Assembly (NCBI GenBank): GCA_900543505.1
Contig: UQSB01000058.1
Coordinates: 1-11,518, forward strand
Reading direction: 5' to 3'
Source: an uncultured Collinsella sp.
Lineage (GTDB): Bacteria; Actinomycetota; Coriobacteriia; Coriobacteriales; Coriobacteriaceae
Length of the DNA: 11,518 nucleotides
Shown piece by piece: positions 1-6,737 of this stretch (position 1 is the stretch's first letter; the number at the start of each line of letters is the position of its first letter). The position numbers and the translations under genes were made by a program. Below the pieces are notes generated by a model. It was not told the origin of the DNA and did not search any database. It worked only from the letters and a program-made list of their open reading frames with translations.

Positions 1-1017
1 GGCCGCAAGATTAGACACCGCATCCCATTCGGGCGAGGCATCCATCAGCAGCAATTCCCAGTTGTCATAGCTCTGGGCTAGCACCGAGTCCAGCAGCTCG
101 CGCAGGTAGACCCGATCGGTCTTGTAGCACGGCACCACAATGCTCACGAGCGGCCTATAGGCAAAGGCCGCCGAAGCGACACGTTGGCACGCCAAATCGC
201 CCGGCTTTGCGCGATGCTGCTCAAACCAACGTCGATAAGCTGCGTCGTCTGCACGCGCGTCCTTCATGCGGTTCCAGCTGTCGTCGACCATGCCGTTGTA
301 CAGGCGGCCATCCATAGCGCAAAACCCGCTCTGGATCTGCTCTGTGGGATCGCTCACAATCGCGACAAAATCTCGTATATCCTGAGGCATCTCAACGCTC
401 AGATACGTTTTATTGACGCGGCAACCGTTGCGCTGGGGAACATCGACCTGCGACTCAAACACATGCACGGTGGCATCGATGGCGTTCATATGCGTATCGA
501 AGATCTGGAGCTCAGGTATGCACTGGGGGTCTCCCGCCCAGGTAACCTCATAGCGCCACACCGCGCCGGCGTCTGCCGGCAAATAGCGAATGGCATCGAT
601 CTCGTAGCGGCCGCAGTGTTCGCCACGCTGCGCATCGCGGATAAGCGCACACAGCGCAGGCTTTGCTTTGTAGTTAATCTTGGATTCCAGCTTGGCCACG
701 CGGCTATCGAGGCGAATGGAGCCCAACCTTTGGCCACCGGATGCAAAAACGACATCCATCGACGAGCCATCCAAAAACGGAAGCACCAAGACGGCGAGCT
801 CGCGCTCGTAATCGGAAACGGAGGGGCAAAGCGCCAGCACGCGGCCATGATCGACCGGGAGCACCAGCGACGGCACGCAAGAACCGCTCGTCGTCGCATG
901 GGCAAACGCTTGAGAACCCTCCCGCTCAATAAGCGCGGCGACATCCTGACCGGCAAAACGAAGCAACACAAACAGACGGCCCTGACTGCGGCAAAGTGCC
1001 AAACGTTTGATACTCAT
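1..1017 (-). CDS. GT2-family glycosyltransferase with a large N-terminal domain (3' end beyond window)
   Basis: Last visible gene of the minus-strand glycosyltransferase operon; 339 codons are open to the window edge, so the C-terminus is missing. The start is ATG at 1017-1015, directly abutting the TAG of the preceding gene (TAGATG), with a weak GAGAAG Shine-Dalgarno 5 nt upstream. Residues 1 to about 285 form an N-terminal region I do not recognise, ending in a YRRWFEQHRA segment. From about residue 287 a GT-A fold begins: PLVSIVVPCYKTD, then YLRELLDSVLAQSYDNWELL and LMDASPEW. This is the nucleotide-sugar binding half of a GT2 enzyme; the DXD metal site would lie beyond the window. By family knowledge it transfers a sugar from an NDP-sugar to a growing glycan at the membrane face; donor and acceptor are unknown. 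The layout resembles O-antigen/rhamnan-type GT2 proteins with an N-terminal extension. The class call is firm, the specificity open. Confidence 0.82.
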   Translation of the reverse strand, partial: MSIKRLALCRSQGRLFVLLRFAGQDVAALIEREGSQAFAHATTSGSCVPSLVLPVDHGRVLALCPSVSDYERELAVLVLPFLDGSSMDVVFASGGQRLGSIRLDSRVAKLESKINYKAKPALCALIRDAQRGEHCGRYEIDAIRYLPADAGAVWRYEVTWAGDPQCIPELQIFDTHMNAIDATVHVFESQVDVPQRNGCRVNKTYLSVEMPQDIRDFVAIVSDPTEQIQSGFCAMDGRLYNGMVDDSWNRMKDARADDAAYRRWFEQHRAKPGDLACQRVASAAFAYRPLVSIVVPCYKTDRVYLRELLDSVLAQSYDNWELLLMDASPEWDAVSNLAA

Positions 1018-2085
1018 CTACACTTCTCGCTTTCCCAGGGCGTTCGCCGCCATGCGTTTGCAGGCACCCAGGCGCCCAAACCTCAAGACGTCGTAATCGA
1101 ACATGAGCTTTTTGCATGCACGGGCATTGGGAGCCTTGCCGGTAAGCGCCGCACGCACCATAGCAGCAACAGAAGAAGCGCATCGTGCGAGCGCGGCATC
1201 ACTACCCACGGCAGAACCGTCAAGCGCCACGGCGACGGCAGCAAACACCTTGCCGCAGCCCGAGCTCAGTAGCCTGAGTGCATCGTACAGCACCAGATCA
1301 CACAGGAAGTACGCCAGGTCATCGGCGTGCTGAGCATCGAGACCGTCGCGGCGCCAATCTGCCAGCACCGCGGAGTAAATCTTCACGTGCTCCAGCAGAC
1401 GTGTCTCGTCGTCGTAGCGCATGGTGTCCATGAGCGAACCCTTGCGCGCCACGCGGTAGTCATACAGCTTGTTCGAGATAAGCGCGGTCTTACGCGAACG
1501 ACCGTACGCGGCAAAATCGAAGACCTGGTCCTCGCCATACTTAACGGTTTCATCGAACACGATCCCGTTACCCAGCAAAAACTCACACTTGCAGGCGGTG
1601 CGCCATGCAAAGGGGCGAGATGCTTCCTTAAACAGCAGGTCGGAGCTATAGCCCTCAAACGACACATCGCGCGGGCTCAGCACACAGTTAAGCCACGGAT
1701 ACCCCGCCTCCAGCGGATACGGGTTCGCGCCAAAGGTCAAAACGTCACAGCCCTCGCGCTCAAAGGCATCGACGATCACGCGGCATGCATCGGGCGTAAA
1801 GCGGTCGTCGGAATCCAAGAACGCAACGATAGGCGCCGTGGACGCGGCGATGCCCGCATTGCGCGCGCTCGACAGGCCGCCGTTTGGCTTATCGACCAGC
1901 GTAAAGCGCGCGTCCTTTTCGCAATAGGCAGCCGCGATATCGCGCGAACCGTCCGGCGAGCCATCGTTGACCAGCACGCCTTCCCAATCGGGCATGTCCT
2001 GCGCAAGCAGGGAGTCCAGGCACCAGGCCAGGCACTCCTCCACGTTATAGATGGGAACGACAACGGAAATCTTGGGGGTAACCAT
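1018..2085 (-). CDS. GT2-family glycosyltransferase, type B copy 2
   Basis: 355 residues, complete. The GT-A domain occupies about residues 5-110: ISVVVPIYNVEE at the start, NDGSPD at 40-45 (nucleotide binding), SSARNAGI near 72-79 and DSDD at 91-94 (the DXD-type metal site). A later GEDQVFDFAAY segment near residue 200 matches the acceptor/catalytic part of EpsJ-like enzymes. No membrane segment is evident, so it is probably a cytoplasmic, membrane-associated transferase in surface polysaccharide synthesis. The ATG at 2085 has a GGAG Shine-Dalgarno whose first base belongs to the stop codon of the preceding gene (TAGGAG), 12 nt between genes, so the two are translationally linked. It is a distant paralogue of the gene at 3291-4331: both share the RKT and GED motifs and the partner position behind a type-A gene. 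Sugar specificity cannot be read from the sequence. Confidence 0.88.
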   Translation of the reverse strand: MVTPKISVVVPIYNVEECLAWCLDSLLAQDMPDWEGVLVNDGSPDGSRDIAAAYCEKDARFTLVDKPNGGLSSARNAGIAASTAPIVAFLDSDDRFTPDACRVIVDAFEREGCDVLTFGANPYPLEAGYPWLNCVLSPRDVSFEGYSSDLLFKEASRPFAWRTACKCEFLLGNGIVFDETVKYGEDQVFDFAAYGRSRKTALISNKLYDYRVARKGSLMDTMRYDDETRLLEHVKIYSAVLADWRRDGLDAQHADDLAYFLCDLVLYDALRLLSSGCGKVFAAVAVALDGSAVGSDAALARCASSVAAMVRAALTGKAPNARACKKLMFDYDVLRFGRLGACKRMAANALGKREV

Positions 2086-2097
2086 AATCGCTCGCTC

Positions 2098-3216
2098 CTA
2101 CTGTGCGGCCGGAACGTCATCGGGATGCGGGTTGTCGCCGTAGGCGCGCTGATACGTCAGCACGCGCCAGACCAGCGGCAGGCCGCCTATCTTAAAGTAA
2201 TGCTTAAACGTATTGAGCTTGCCCGGCTTCTTAAAGTCAAAGCGCGAATCGATATAGGCGCGGGGCGACTTGATCATCAGGCGCAAGTCGGTCTCGCCAC
2301 GCGGATCGAACAGCGACAGGTCAAAGCGACCGGCATCCCAATCGGACTTGAGCTCGGGAGAGGCCTTCTCCCAAAACTGCTCGCGCAACTCATCGACCAG
2401 GCGCTCATCATTCCAACGGTACGTATCGACCTTCATGCGCATTAAAATACCCTGAAGCTGAGCCTTAAGCTCGGGGCGTTCATCCAAAAAGCGCTGCATC
2501 TCGGCATATTCGTCGCACACGCAAAACACCTTGTTGGGCGAATTAACGGAGCTCTTCTCGTTATCCTGGCGATAGCACAAAATGGGGTCCGCGATAAACG
2601 CGGCACGCTCGGCGCAAGCCCAAACCTTAAAGTTAAAGCCTGCGTCCTGATACGAGGCACCCGGCGTGGGAAGGAACCGAATCTGATTGTCGTTGAGAAA
2701 CTCGCGCCGATAGATAGCCGACCAAATGGAAGGTTTGCGGTAGAAGATGCCCGGGCGATCGACGGGGCGATACGCGGCGCCCGTCATATGCTCGTCGATG
2801 ATCCCAAACAGCTCACGGCGCTCGCTGGGCGTGGACCAATACAGGTAAAAGTCGCCCTTTACCACATCGGCATGCTCAGCATCGGCCTTGGCGACCAGCT
2901 TTTGGAGCGAATCCTCAAACATAAAGTCGTCGGACTCAAGGATGCCCACGTACTCACCGCGTGCCATCTCCAGGCCGCGGTTCATCGAGTCGCCGTAGCC
3001 GCTGTTGGCTTTGTCGATCATCTTGACACGGGGGTCGCGCTCCATGTACTCGCGGATGATATCTGGCGAGCTATCGGTGGAGCCGTCGTTGATACAGATG
3101 ATCTCGATGTCCTTGAGCGTCTGCGCCACGGCGGAATCGAGGCACTCGCGCAGATAGCGCTCGACATTGCAAATGGGGACAAGCAGCGAAACTTTAGGGG
3201 TATCAGAGTTCTGCAA
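2098..3216 (-). CDS. GT2-family glycosyltransferase, type A copy 2 (TTG start)
   Basis: 372 residues from a TTG codon at 3216-3214. An AGGAGG Shine-Dalgarno ends 5 nt upstream, and the GT2 fold begins within ten residues, so the start is well supported. Key motifs are VSLLVPICNVERYL, INDGSTD around 42-48, NSGYGDSMNRG at 71-81 and ESDD at 94-97 (metal/nucleotide-sugar site). Further on are KPSIWSAIYRR, LPTPGASYQD and CYRQDNEKSSVNS, which are typical of a subgroup of capsule/exopolysaccharide GT2 enzymes. Across the first roughly 100 residues it is nearly identical to the gene at 4338-5441 (about 11 differences in 92 aligned positions), while the C-terminal third is very different. A 74-nt gap precedes it, the largest in the operon, containing a TAAAAT hexamer (3251-3256 on the minus strand) that might be an internal -10 element. 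The expected role is adding one sugar in surface glycan synthesis. Confidence 0.88.
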   Translation of the reverse strand: MQNSDTPKVSLLVPICNVERYLRECLDSAVAQTLKDIEIICINDGSTDSSPDIIREYMERDPRVKMIDKANSGYGDSMNRGLEMARGEYVGILESDDFMFEDSLQKLVAKADAEHADVVKGDFYLYWSTPSERRELFGIIDEHMTGAAYRPVDRPGIFYRKPSIWSAIYRREFLNDNQIRFLPTPGASYQDAGFNFKVWACAERAAFIADPILCYRQDNEKSSVNSPNKVFCVCDEYAEMQRFLDERPELKAQLQGILMRMKVDTYRWNDERLVDELREQFWEKASPELKSDWDAGRFDLSLFDPRGETDLRLMIKSPRAYIDSRFDFKKPGKLNTFKHYFKIGGLPLVWRVLTYQRAYGDNPHPDDVPAAQ

Positions 3217-3290
3217 GAGAACCTCCTGTTGAATAGCGTGTAACAGGGTTATTTTAGCAGCCGGGTTGCGGCGGGCGACAGCGCTTGGAA

Positions 3291-4331
3291 TTAGATAAAG
3301 CGCTCCAGGCAGGCTTTGAGACCGCGAGTCGAAAGATAGAACAGCGTTGCGTCTGCCATCGAAACGCCCGAGGTCGCCGCAACGAGCTTGTGGGCAACAC
3401 GGCGAACGGCGCCCTTAGCAGGCATATCCGCCCACTCCGTTCCCAAAAACGTCGTGAGGTCCATGTTGACGCGAGCCGCCACGCGATGGAAGTCATCGGC
3501 ATCCAAGCGCGCCAGGTCGAACACAATGAGGTCCAAAAACCAAGTTATCAGCTCACCGGGACACAGGTCCAAAAGACCGTAGGCCGACCAGTCCTCCAAG
3601 ACCTCCTCGAGCATCCTCATGTGGGCGTCAAGCTTTTTGGCGCGAGCCTCGGCACTGTTGAACTCGTGCGTCGCCGATTCGCTCTCCATCACGTAGTGGT
3701 AGAACTTGTCCGGCATGACAACGGTCTTGCGGGCAAGCGCATAAGCCGCAAATTGGAAGACGACGTCCTCGCCCAAAGCCAAACCGGGGGCGAAGCGAAT
3801 GCCTTCGCGATTAAGCAGCTCGCGCGAAAAAGCCGCACGGCAGGCATAGGGCTGCGCATTCGAATGGAACAGCAGTTGGGAATCACGGGCGCCGAAGGTA
3901 CCAGCTTTGGGGCTCATGAGTTGATGGACGCGTTTGGGGGCAGCATCGGCAGGTTCACAGACGCCGCCAAAAACGGCGGCCTCGGCATCTGCAGACTCCA
4001 TGGCATGCAGCACACGCTCGACCGTCTGGACATCGATGTAATCGTCGGCGTCCACAAAAAAGACGGTCTCGCCCTCGGCGGCATCGATACCGGCATTTCG
4101 AGCACACGAGACGCCCGCGTTTTCCTGGTCAATCACCAGTACGCGATCGTCGGCCTGCGCGATCTGGCGCAACACGTTCAACGAATCATCAGTCGAACCG
4201 TCGTTGACGCAGACAACCTGAATCGAGCGCTCGGACTGAGCCAGCAGCGAATCGAGGCATCGCTGAATGGAGCGCGCAGAGTTGTAAACGGGGACGACAA
4301 TGGTAGCTTTAGGACCCGAGGCCTCTCCCAT
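3291..4331 (-). CDS. GT2-family glycosyltransferase, type B copy 1
   Basis: 346 residues, ATG at 4331, only 6 nt after the stop of the upstream gene, with a GGGGTAGG Shine-Dalgarno that overlaps that stop. Domain order: ATIVVPVYNSARSI at the N-terminus, NDGSTD at 43-48, SCARNAGIDAA near 75-84, DADD at 94-97 (metal site), then GEDVVFQFAAYALARKTVV around residues 190-210. The C-terminal part is helical-looking and lacks a clear membrane span. It is an NDP-sugar-dependent inverting transferase by family, probably acting on a lipid-linked glycan at the inner face of the membrane. It is a distant paralogue of the 1018-2085 gene and, like it, sits directly behind a type-A gene. Compared with its paralogue, the metal motif reads VDADD rather than LDSDD; both are normal variants for GT2. 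Confidence 0.88.
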   Translation of the reverse strand: MGEASGPKATIVVPVYNSARSIQRCLDSLLAQSERSIQVVCVNDGSTDDSLNVLRQIAQADDRVLVIDQENAGVSCARNAGIDAAEGETVFFVDADDYIDVQTVERVLHAMESADAEAAVFGGVCEPADAAPKRVHQLMSPKAGTFGARDSQLLFHSNAQPYACRAAFSRELLNREGIRFAPGLALGEDVVFQFAAYALARKTVVMPDKFYHYVMESESATHEFNSAEARAKKLDAHMRMLEEVLEDWSAYGLLDLCPGELITWFLDLIVFDLARLDADDFHRVAARVNMDLTTFLGTEWADMPAKGAVRRVAHKLVAATSGVSMADATLFYLSTRGLKACLERFI

Positions 4332-4337
4332 GCCGAC

Positions 4338-5441
4338 CTACCCCTTCAGCGATTCGATGAGGAAGGCGGCGACCACGCCTGGGCCTCCAACCGAGGCGTA
4401 ATACTTAGCACGCCCCAAGGCACCATCCGTCGCAAAGCTCGGATGCTCGTCAACCCAGCCCTCAGGATCTTTGAGGATGGCAGCGAGATTCGCGCGCTTC
4501 CACGGCTTGAGATCGTCAAGCGAAAACTCCCCCGCGTCCAAGGCCGCCTGAAATTCCTTGGCCATCTGCACCAGGAACTCCTTATAGAACTTAGGCGCCA
4601 AGCGCACATAGTTCCACATATACGAATCGTACTTAATGAGCTGATTGAACTTGAGCATGCGCGCGACGTCATCACCTGCGTGGTCGCGGGCATAATCCTC
4701 TCGAATCCAACGCTCAATCTCGGCATACTCGGTATTGACGCAAAAGACCTTAGCCGAAGAATTGACCGAGGAATTCTCGTTGTCCTGGCGATACGACAAC
4801 ACGGCATCATGCAGGTAAACAGCCTTATCGGCGCACGCGATCACCTTAAAGGCGAATGACGTGTCCTGAAAGGATGCCCCCGGAGTCGGCAGGAACTTGA
4901 TACCGTTGCGCTCAAGAAAATCACGACGGTACACGGCCGACCAAATCGACGGTTTTTGCTTAAAGAACTGCGTCGTATTGCTGGGATGCACCGGTTTGCC
5001 ACAATCCCTTGCCTTAAACATCTCGTGCAGCGAACGGCGCTCCTCGGGCTTAGACCAGTAGAAATCAAAGTTCGCCTTCGCAAAGTCGGCATTATTGCTA
5101 TCGGCGGCCGAGACAAGCTTTTCGAGTGCGTCGGGCGCCATAAAGTCATCGGACTCCAAGATGCCAACGTACTTGCCACGCGCCATCTCCAGACCGTGGT
5201 TCATCGAGTCGCCGTAGCCGCTGTTGGCCTTGTCGATCATCTTGACGCGCCCATCGCGCTCCATATACTCGCGGATAATCGCCGGCGAGTTGTCGGTCGA
5301 CCCGTCGTTAATGCAGATGATCTCAATATCCTTGAGCGTCTGCGCCAGGGCGGAATCGAGACACTCGCGCAGGTAGCGCTGAACATTGTAAATGGGAATA
5401 AGCAGCGACAGAACAGGGCTGCCAGAGGCGTTAGTAGACAA
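4338..5441 (-). CDS. GT2-family glycosyltransferase, type A copy 1, first gene of the operon (TTG start)
   Basis: 367 residues. Translation begins at TTG (5441-5439), 5 nt after an AAGGAG Shine-Dalgarno; no ATG or GTG with a comparable site lies closer to the fold. The GT-A core shows LSLLIPIYNVQRYL, NDGSTD at 45-50, NSGYGDSMNHG and ESDD at 96-99. Downstream are FKQKPSIWSAVYRR, LPTPGASFQD, SYRQDNENSSVNS and a C-terminal region ending near GGPGVVAAFLIESLKG. It is the promoter-proximal gene of the minus-strand operon. Its N-terminal half is almost the same as that of the 2098-3216 gene but its C-terminal third is not, which suggests a shared sugar donor with a different acceptor (inference). 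The role is sugar transfer in surface polysaccharide assembly; the exact linkage is unknown. Confidence 0.88.
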   Translation of the reverse strand: MSTNASGSPVLSLLIPIYNVQRYLRECLDSALAQTLKDIEIICINDGSTDNSPAIIREYMERDGRVKMIDKANSGYGDSMNHGLEMARGKYVGILESDDFMAPDALEKLVSAADSNNADFAKANFDFYWSKPEERRSLHEMFKARDCGKPVHPSNTTQFFKQKPSIWSAVYRRDFLERNGIKFLPTPGASFQDTSFAFKVIACADKAVYLHDAVLSYRQDNENSSVNSSAKVFCVNTEYAEIERWIREDYARDHAGDDVARMLKFNQLIKYDSYMWNYVRLAPKFYKEFLVQMAKEFQAALDAGEFSLDDLKPWKRANLAAILKDPEGWVDEHPSFATDGALGRAKYYASVGGPGVVAAFLIESLKG

Positions 5442-5505
5442 ATGTGCTCCTTAGGAAATACCTGTCGTTTCATGGTATCAAAGGGTCAGCGCGCCAGCGG
5501 ACGTT

Positions 5506-5535
5506 TATATAATCTATGGAGCCTCTTGCGGGCAA
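5506..5535 (-). promoter_or_regulatory. Candidate promoter of the minus-strand glycosyltransferase operon
   Basis: On the minus strand TTGCCC (5530-5535) is followed after 18 nt by TATATA (5506-5511). This would start transcription about 55-60 nt before the TTG of the first glycosyltransferase. The same AT-rich patch reads as a perfect TATAAT on the plus strand (5508-5513), so the direction is ambiguous. It is the only convincing -10-like patch upstream of the operon. Confidence 0.35.
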
Positions 5536-5539
5536 AGTA

Positions 5540-5583
5540 GCCGCACGTCATGCGGCGGGCCCGTAGCAGGTTCCTGCGTTTTA
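5540..5583 (+). other. Two small stem-loops in the divergent intergenic region
   Basis: GCCGCA (5540-5545) pairs perfectly with TGCGGC (5551-5556) around the loop CGTCA. A second hairpin, GCAG-GTTC-CTGC (5566-5577), is followed by GTTTTATT. With the TATAAT at 5508-5513 just upstream, the arrangement could be a very short RNA or a structured leader on the plus strand. It could equally be chance structure in GC-rich DNA. No protein-coding ORF with a ribosome site is visible here. Confidence 0.3.
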
Positions 5584-5591
5584 TTCAAAGC

Positions 5592-5622
5592 TTGCCGTCA
5601 AGGTGCGCCGAGCCTTTACAAT
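5592..5622 (+). promoter_or_regulatory. Candidate promoter of the GlfT2-like gene
   Basis: TTGCCG (5592-5597) and TACAAT (5617-5622) are separated by 19 nt, slightly long but with a good TAnnnT -10 element. Predicted initiation near 5629 leaves a leader of about 70 nt before the ATG at 5698. Confidence 0.4.
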
Positions 5623-5697
5623 AGGACAGTCCCAAGGACGTATTCGATAGCTTCCGCGCAGCGCTCGCGCGCCGCGCGTGAAAGGATATATTGCCCC

Positions 5698-6717
5698 ATG
5701 CCTTCAACCCTTCCCGCCCCCATCGATAAGCTCGCCATCGTTGTCGTCACGTACAAGCGCCAGGAACTCCTGGCCAACTTGTTCGACTCCATGACCGAGC
5801 TCACGGCAACGCCCTGGCGCATCGTGATTGTCGATAACGAGAATTCGCGCGAGACCGAGGCCATGTGCACCGCATTTAACGAGCGCCTCGCCAACCTGTG
5901 GGGCATCGACACCGACCAGCCCGATTCACAGGGTGGCACCGACCGCGTTATATACGCGCCGCAGCTTGAAAACGGTGGCGGCGCGGGTGGCTTCTCCGCC
6001 GGCACCAAATGCGCCTACGACCTGGGCGCCCAGTGGTTCTGGGTGATGGACGACGACGTGCTCGTCATCCCCGAAGGCATCGAGCGCTTGGCCAAGTGGA
6101 CCGACTGTTACGACGTCATTCAGGGTTCGCGCCTGGACTTTGACGGCGGCGCCTTCTTTTGGCAGTACCAGCTCATCCTTTCGCTCGGCATCCCTAACCC
6201 CATCGCCAAGTGGGATTTGGGACCCGAGGGCTACCGCACCATGAACCAACTGTGCTTTGAGGGCGGCATGTTCTCGCGCCGCGTGGTCGACAAGATTGGC
6301 CTGCCCGACGCGCGCTTCTTTATCTACGGCGACGATGCCTGCTACGGCTACGTGGCCAGCCAGCACTTCCCCGCCGCCGTGGTTGCCGACGTGGTGCTCA
6401 AGCGCGCCCGCGCCGTCTCTAACTGGGATATCGCCGGCAAGCGCCAGCTCAACTCCACGAGCGACACCAACCGCTACTACATCATGCGCAACCGCGGTTA
6501 TCTGGCACGCTACATGCAGATCTACGGCGACTACCACCCCGTGCTGTTCCGTCTGGGCAATGCCGCGACCTTCTGCAAGGAGTTCATTCGTCTGGCAGCA
6601 GTCGACAAATGCTTTAAGACCGGCATTCCGGCGCTGCGTCGCGGCATGAAGGACGCCCGCAAGATCGTTAAGGATCCCAACTGGAAGCCCATGCCGCCCC
6701 TGAAGGACGCCGAGTAG
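5698..6717 (+). CDS. GlfT2-like GT2-family glycosyltransferase
   Basis: 339 residues, ATG at 5698 behind AAAGGA about 12 nt upstream. The fold starts at LAIVVVTYKRQELL (12-25), followed by VIVDNENS (43-50). Then comes a glycine-rich ENGGGAGGFSAG (91-102), the metal-binding DDD at 118-120 in FWVMDDDV, and FIYGDDACY with GDD at 211-213. NGGGAGGF, DDD and a late GDD in this order are the signature of galactofuranosyltransferase (GlfT2)-like and related rhamnosyltransferase-like GT2 enzymes. These use UDP-galactofuranose or dTDP-rhamnose at the cytoplasmic face of the membrane. It is transcribed away from the five-gene glycosyltransferase operon and probably serves the same surface glycan. The His that GlfT2 carries downstream of the acidic pair in a WH segment seems absent here; the matching stretch reads VVLKRARAVSNW. 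Donor identity is therefore uncertain. The stop TAG is followed at once by a second in-frame stop, TAA. Confidence 0.85.
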   Translation: MPSTLPAPIDKLAIVVVTYKRQELLANLFDSMTELTATPWRIVIVDNENSRETEAMCTAFNERLANLWGIDTDQPDSQGGTDRVIYAPQLENGGGAGGFSAGTKCAYDLGAQWFWVMDDDVLVIPEGIERLAKWTDCYDVIQGSRLDFDGGAFFWQYQLILSLGIPNPIAKWDLGPEGYRTMNQLCFEGGMFSRRVVDKIGLPDARFFIYGDDACYGYVASQHFPAAVVADVVLKRARAVSNWDIAGKRQLNSTSDTNRYYIMRNRGYLARYMQIYGDYHPVLFRLGNAATFCKEFIRLAAVDKCFKTGIPALRRGMKDARKIVKDPNWKPMPPLKDAE

Positions 6718-6733
6718 TAAAGGGCTTTCGCCC
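6718..6733 (-). terminator. Short hairpin between convergent genes, weak terminator candidate
   Basis: On the minus strand GGGC-GAAA-GCCC (6722-6733) forms a GNRA-capped 4-bp stem followed by TTTA. It lies in the 20-nt gap between the convergent stops and could help end the minus-strand gene. However, it sits 3' of that gene's stop with a very short stem and only three T residues. Confidence 0.35.
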
Positions 6734-6737
6734 GCCG

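Noticed and set aside
184..2445. Two long plus-strand open frames (184-1272 and 1327-2445)
   Set aside because: Both lie opposite clear minus-strand glycosyltransferases and show no domain or convincing ribosome site.
3285..4859. 524-codon open frame on the plus strand across two glycosyltransferase genes
   Set aside because: It is antisense to 3291-4331 and part of 4338-5441, whose GT2 motifs are unmistakable. Long antisense frames are expected in GC-rich coding DNA, and this one has no known motif.
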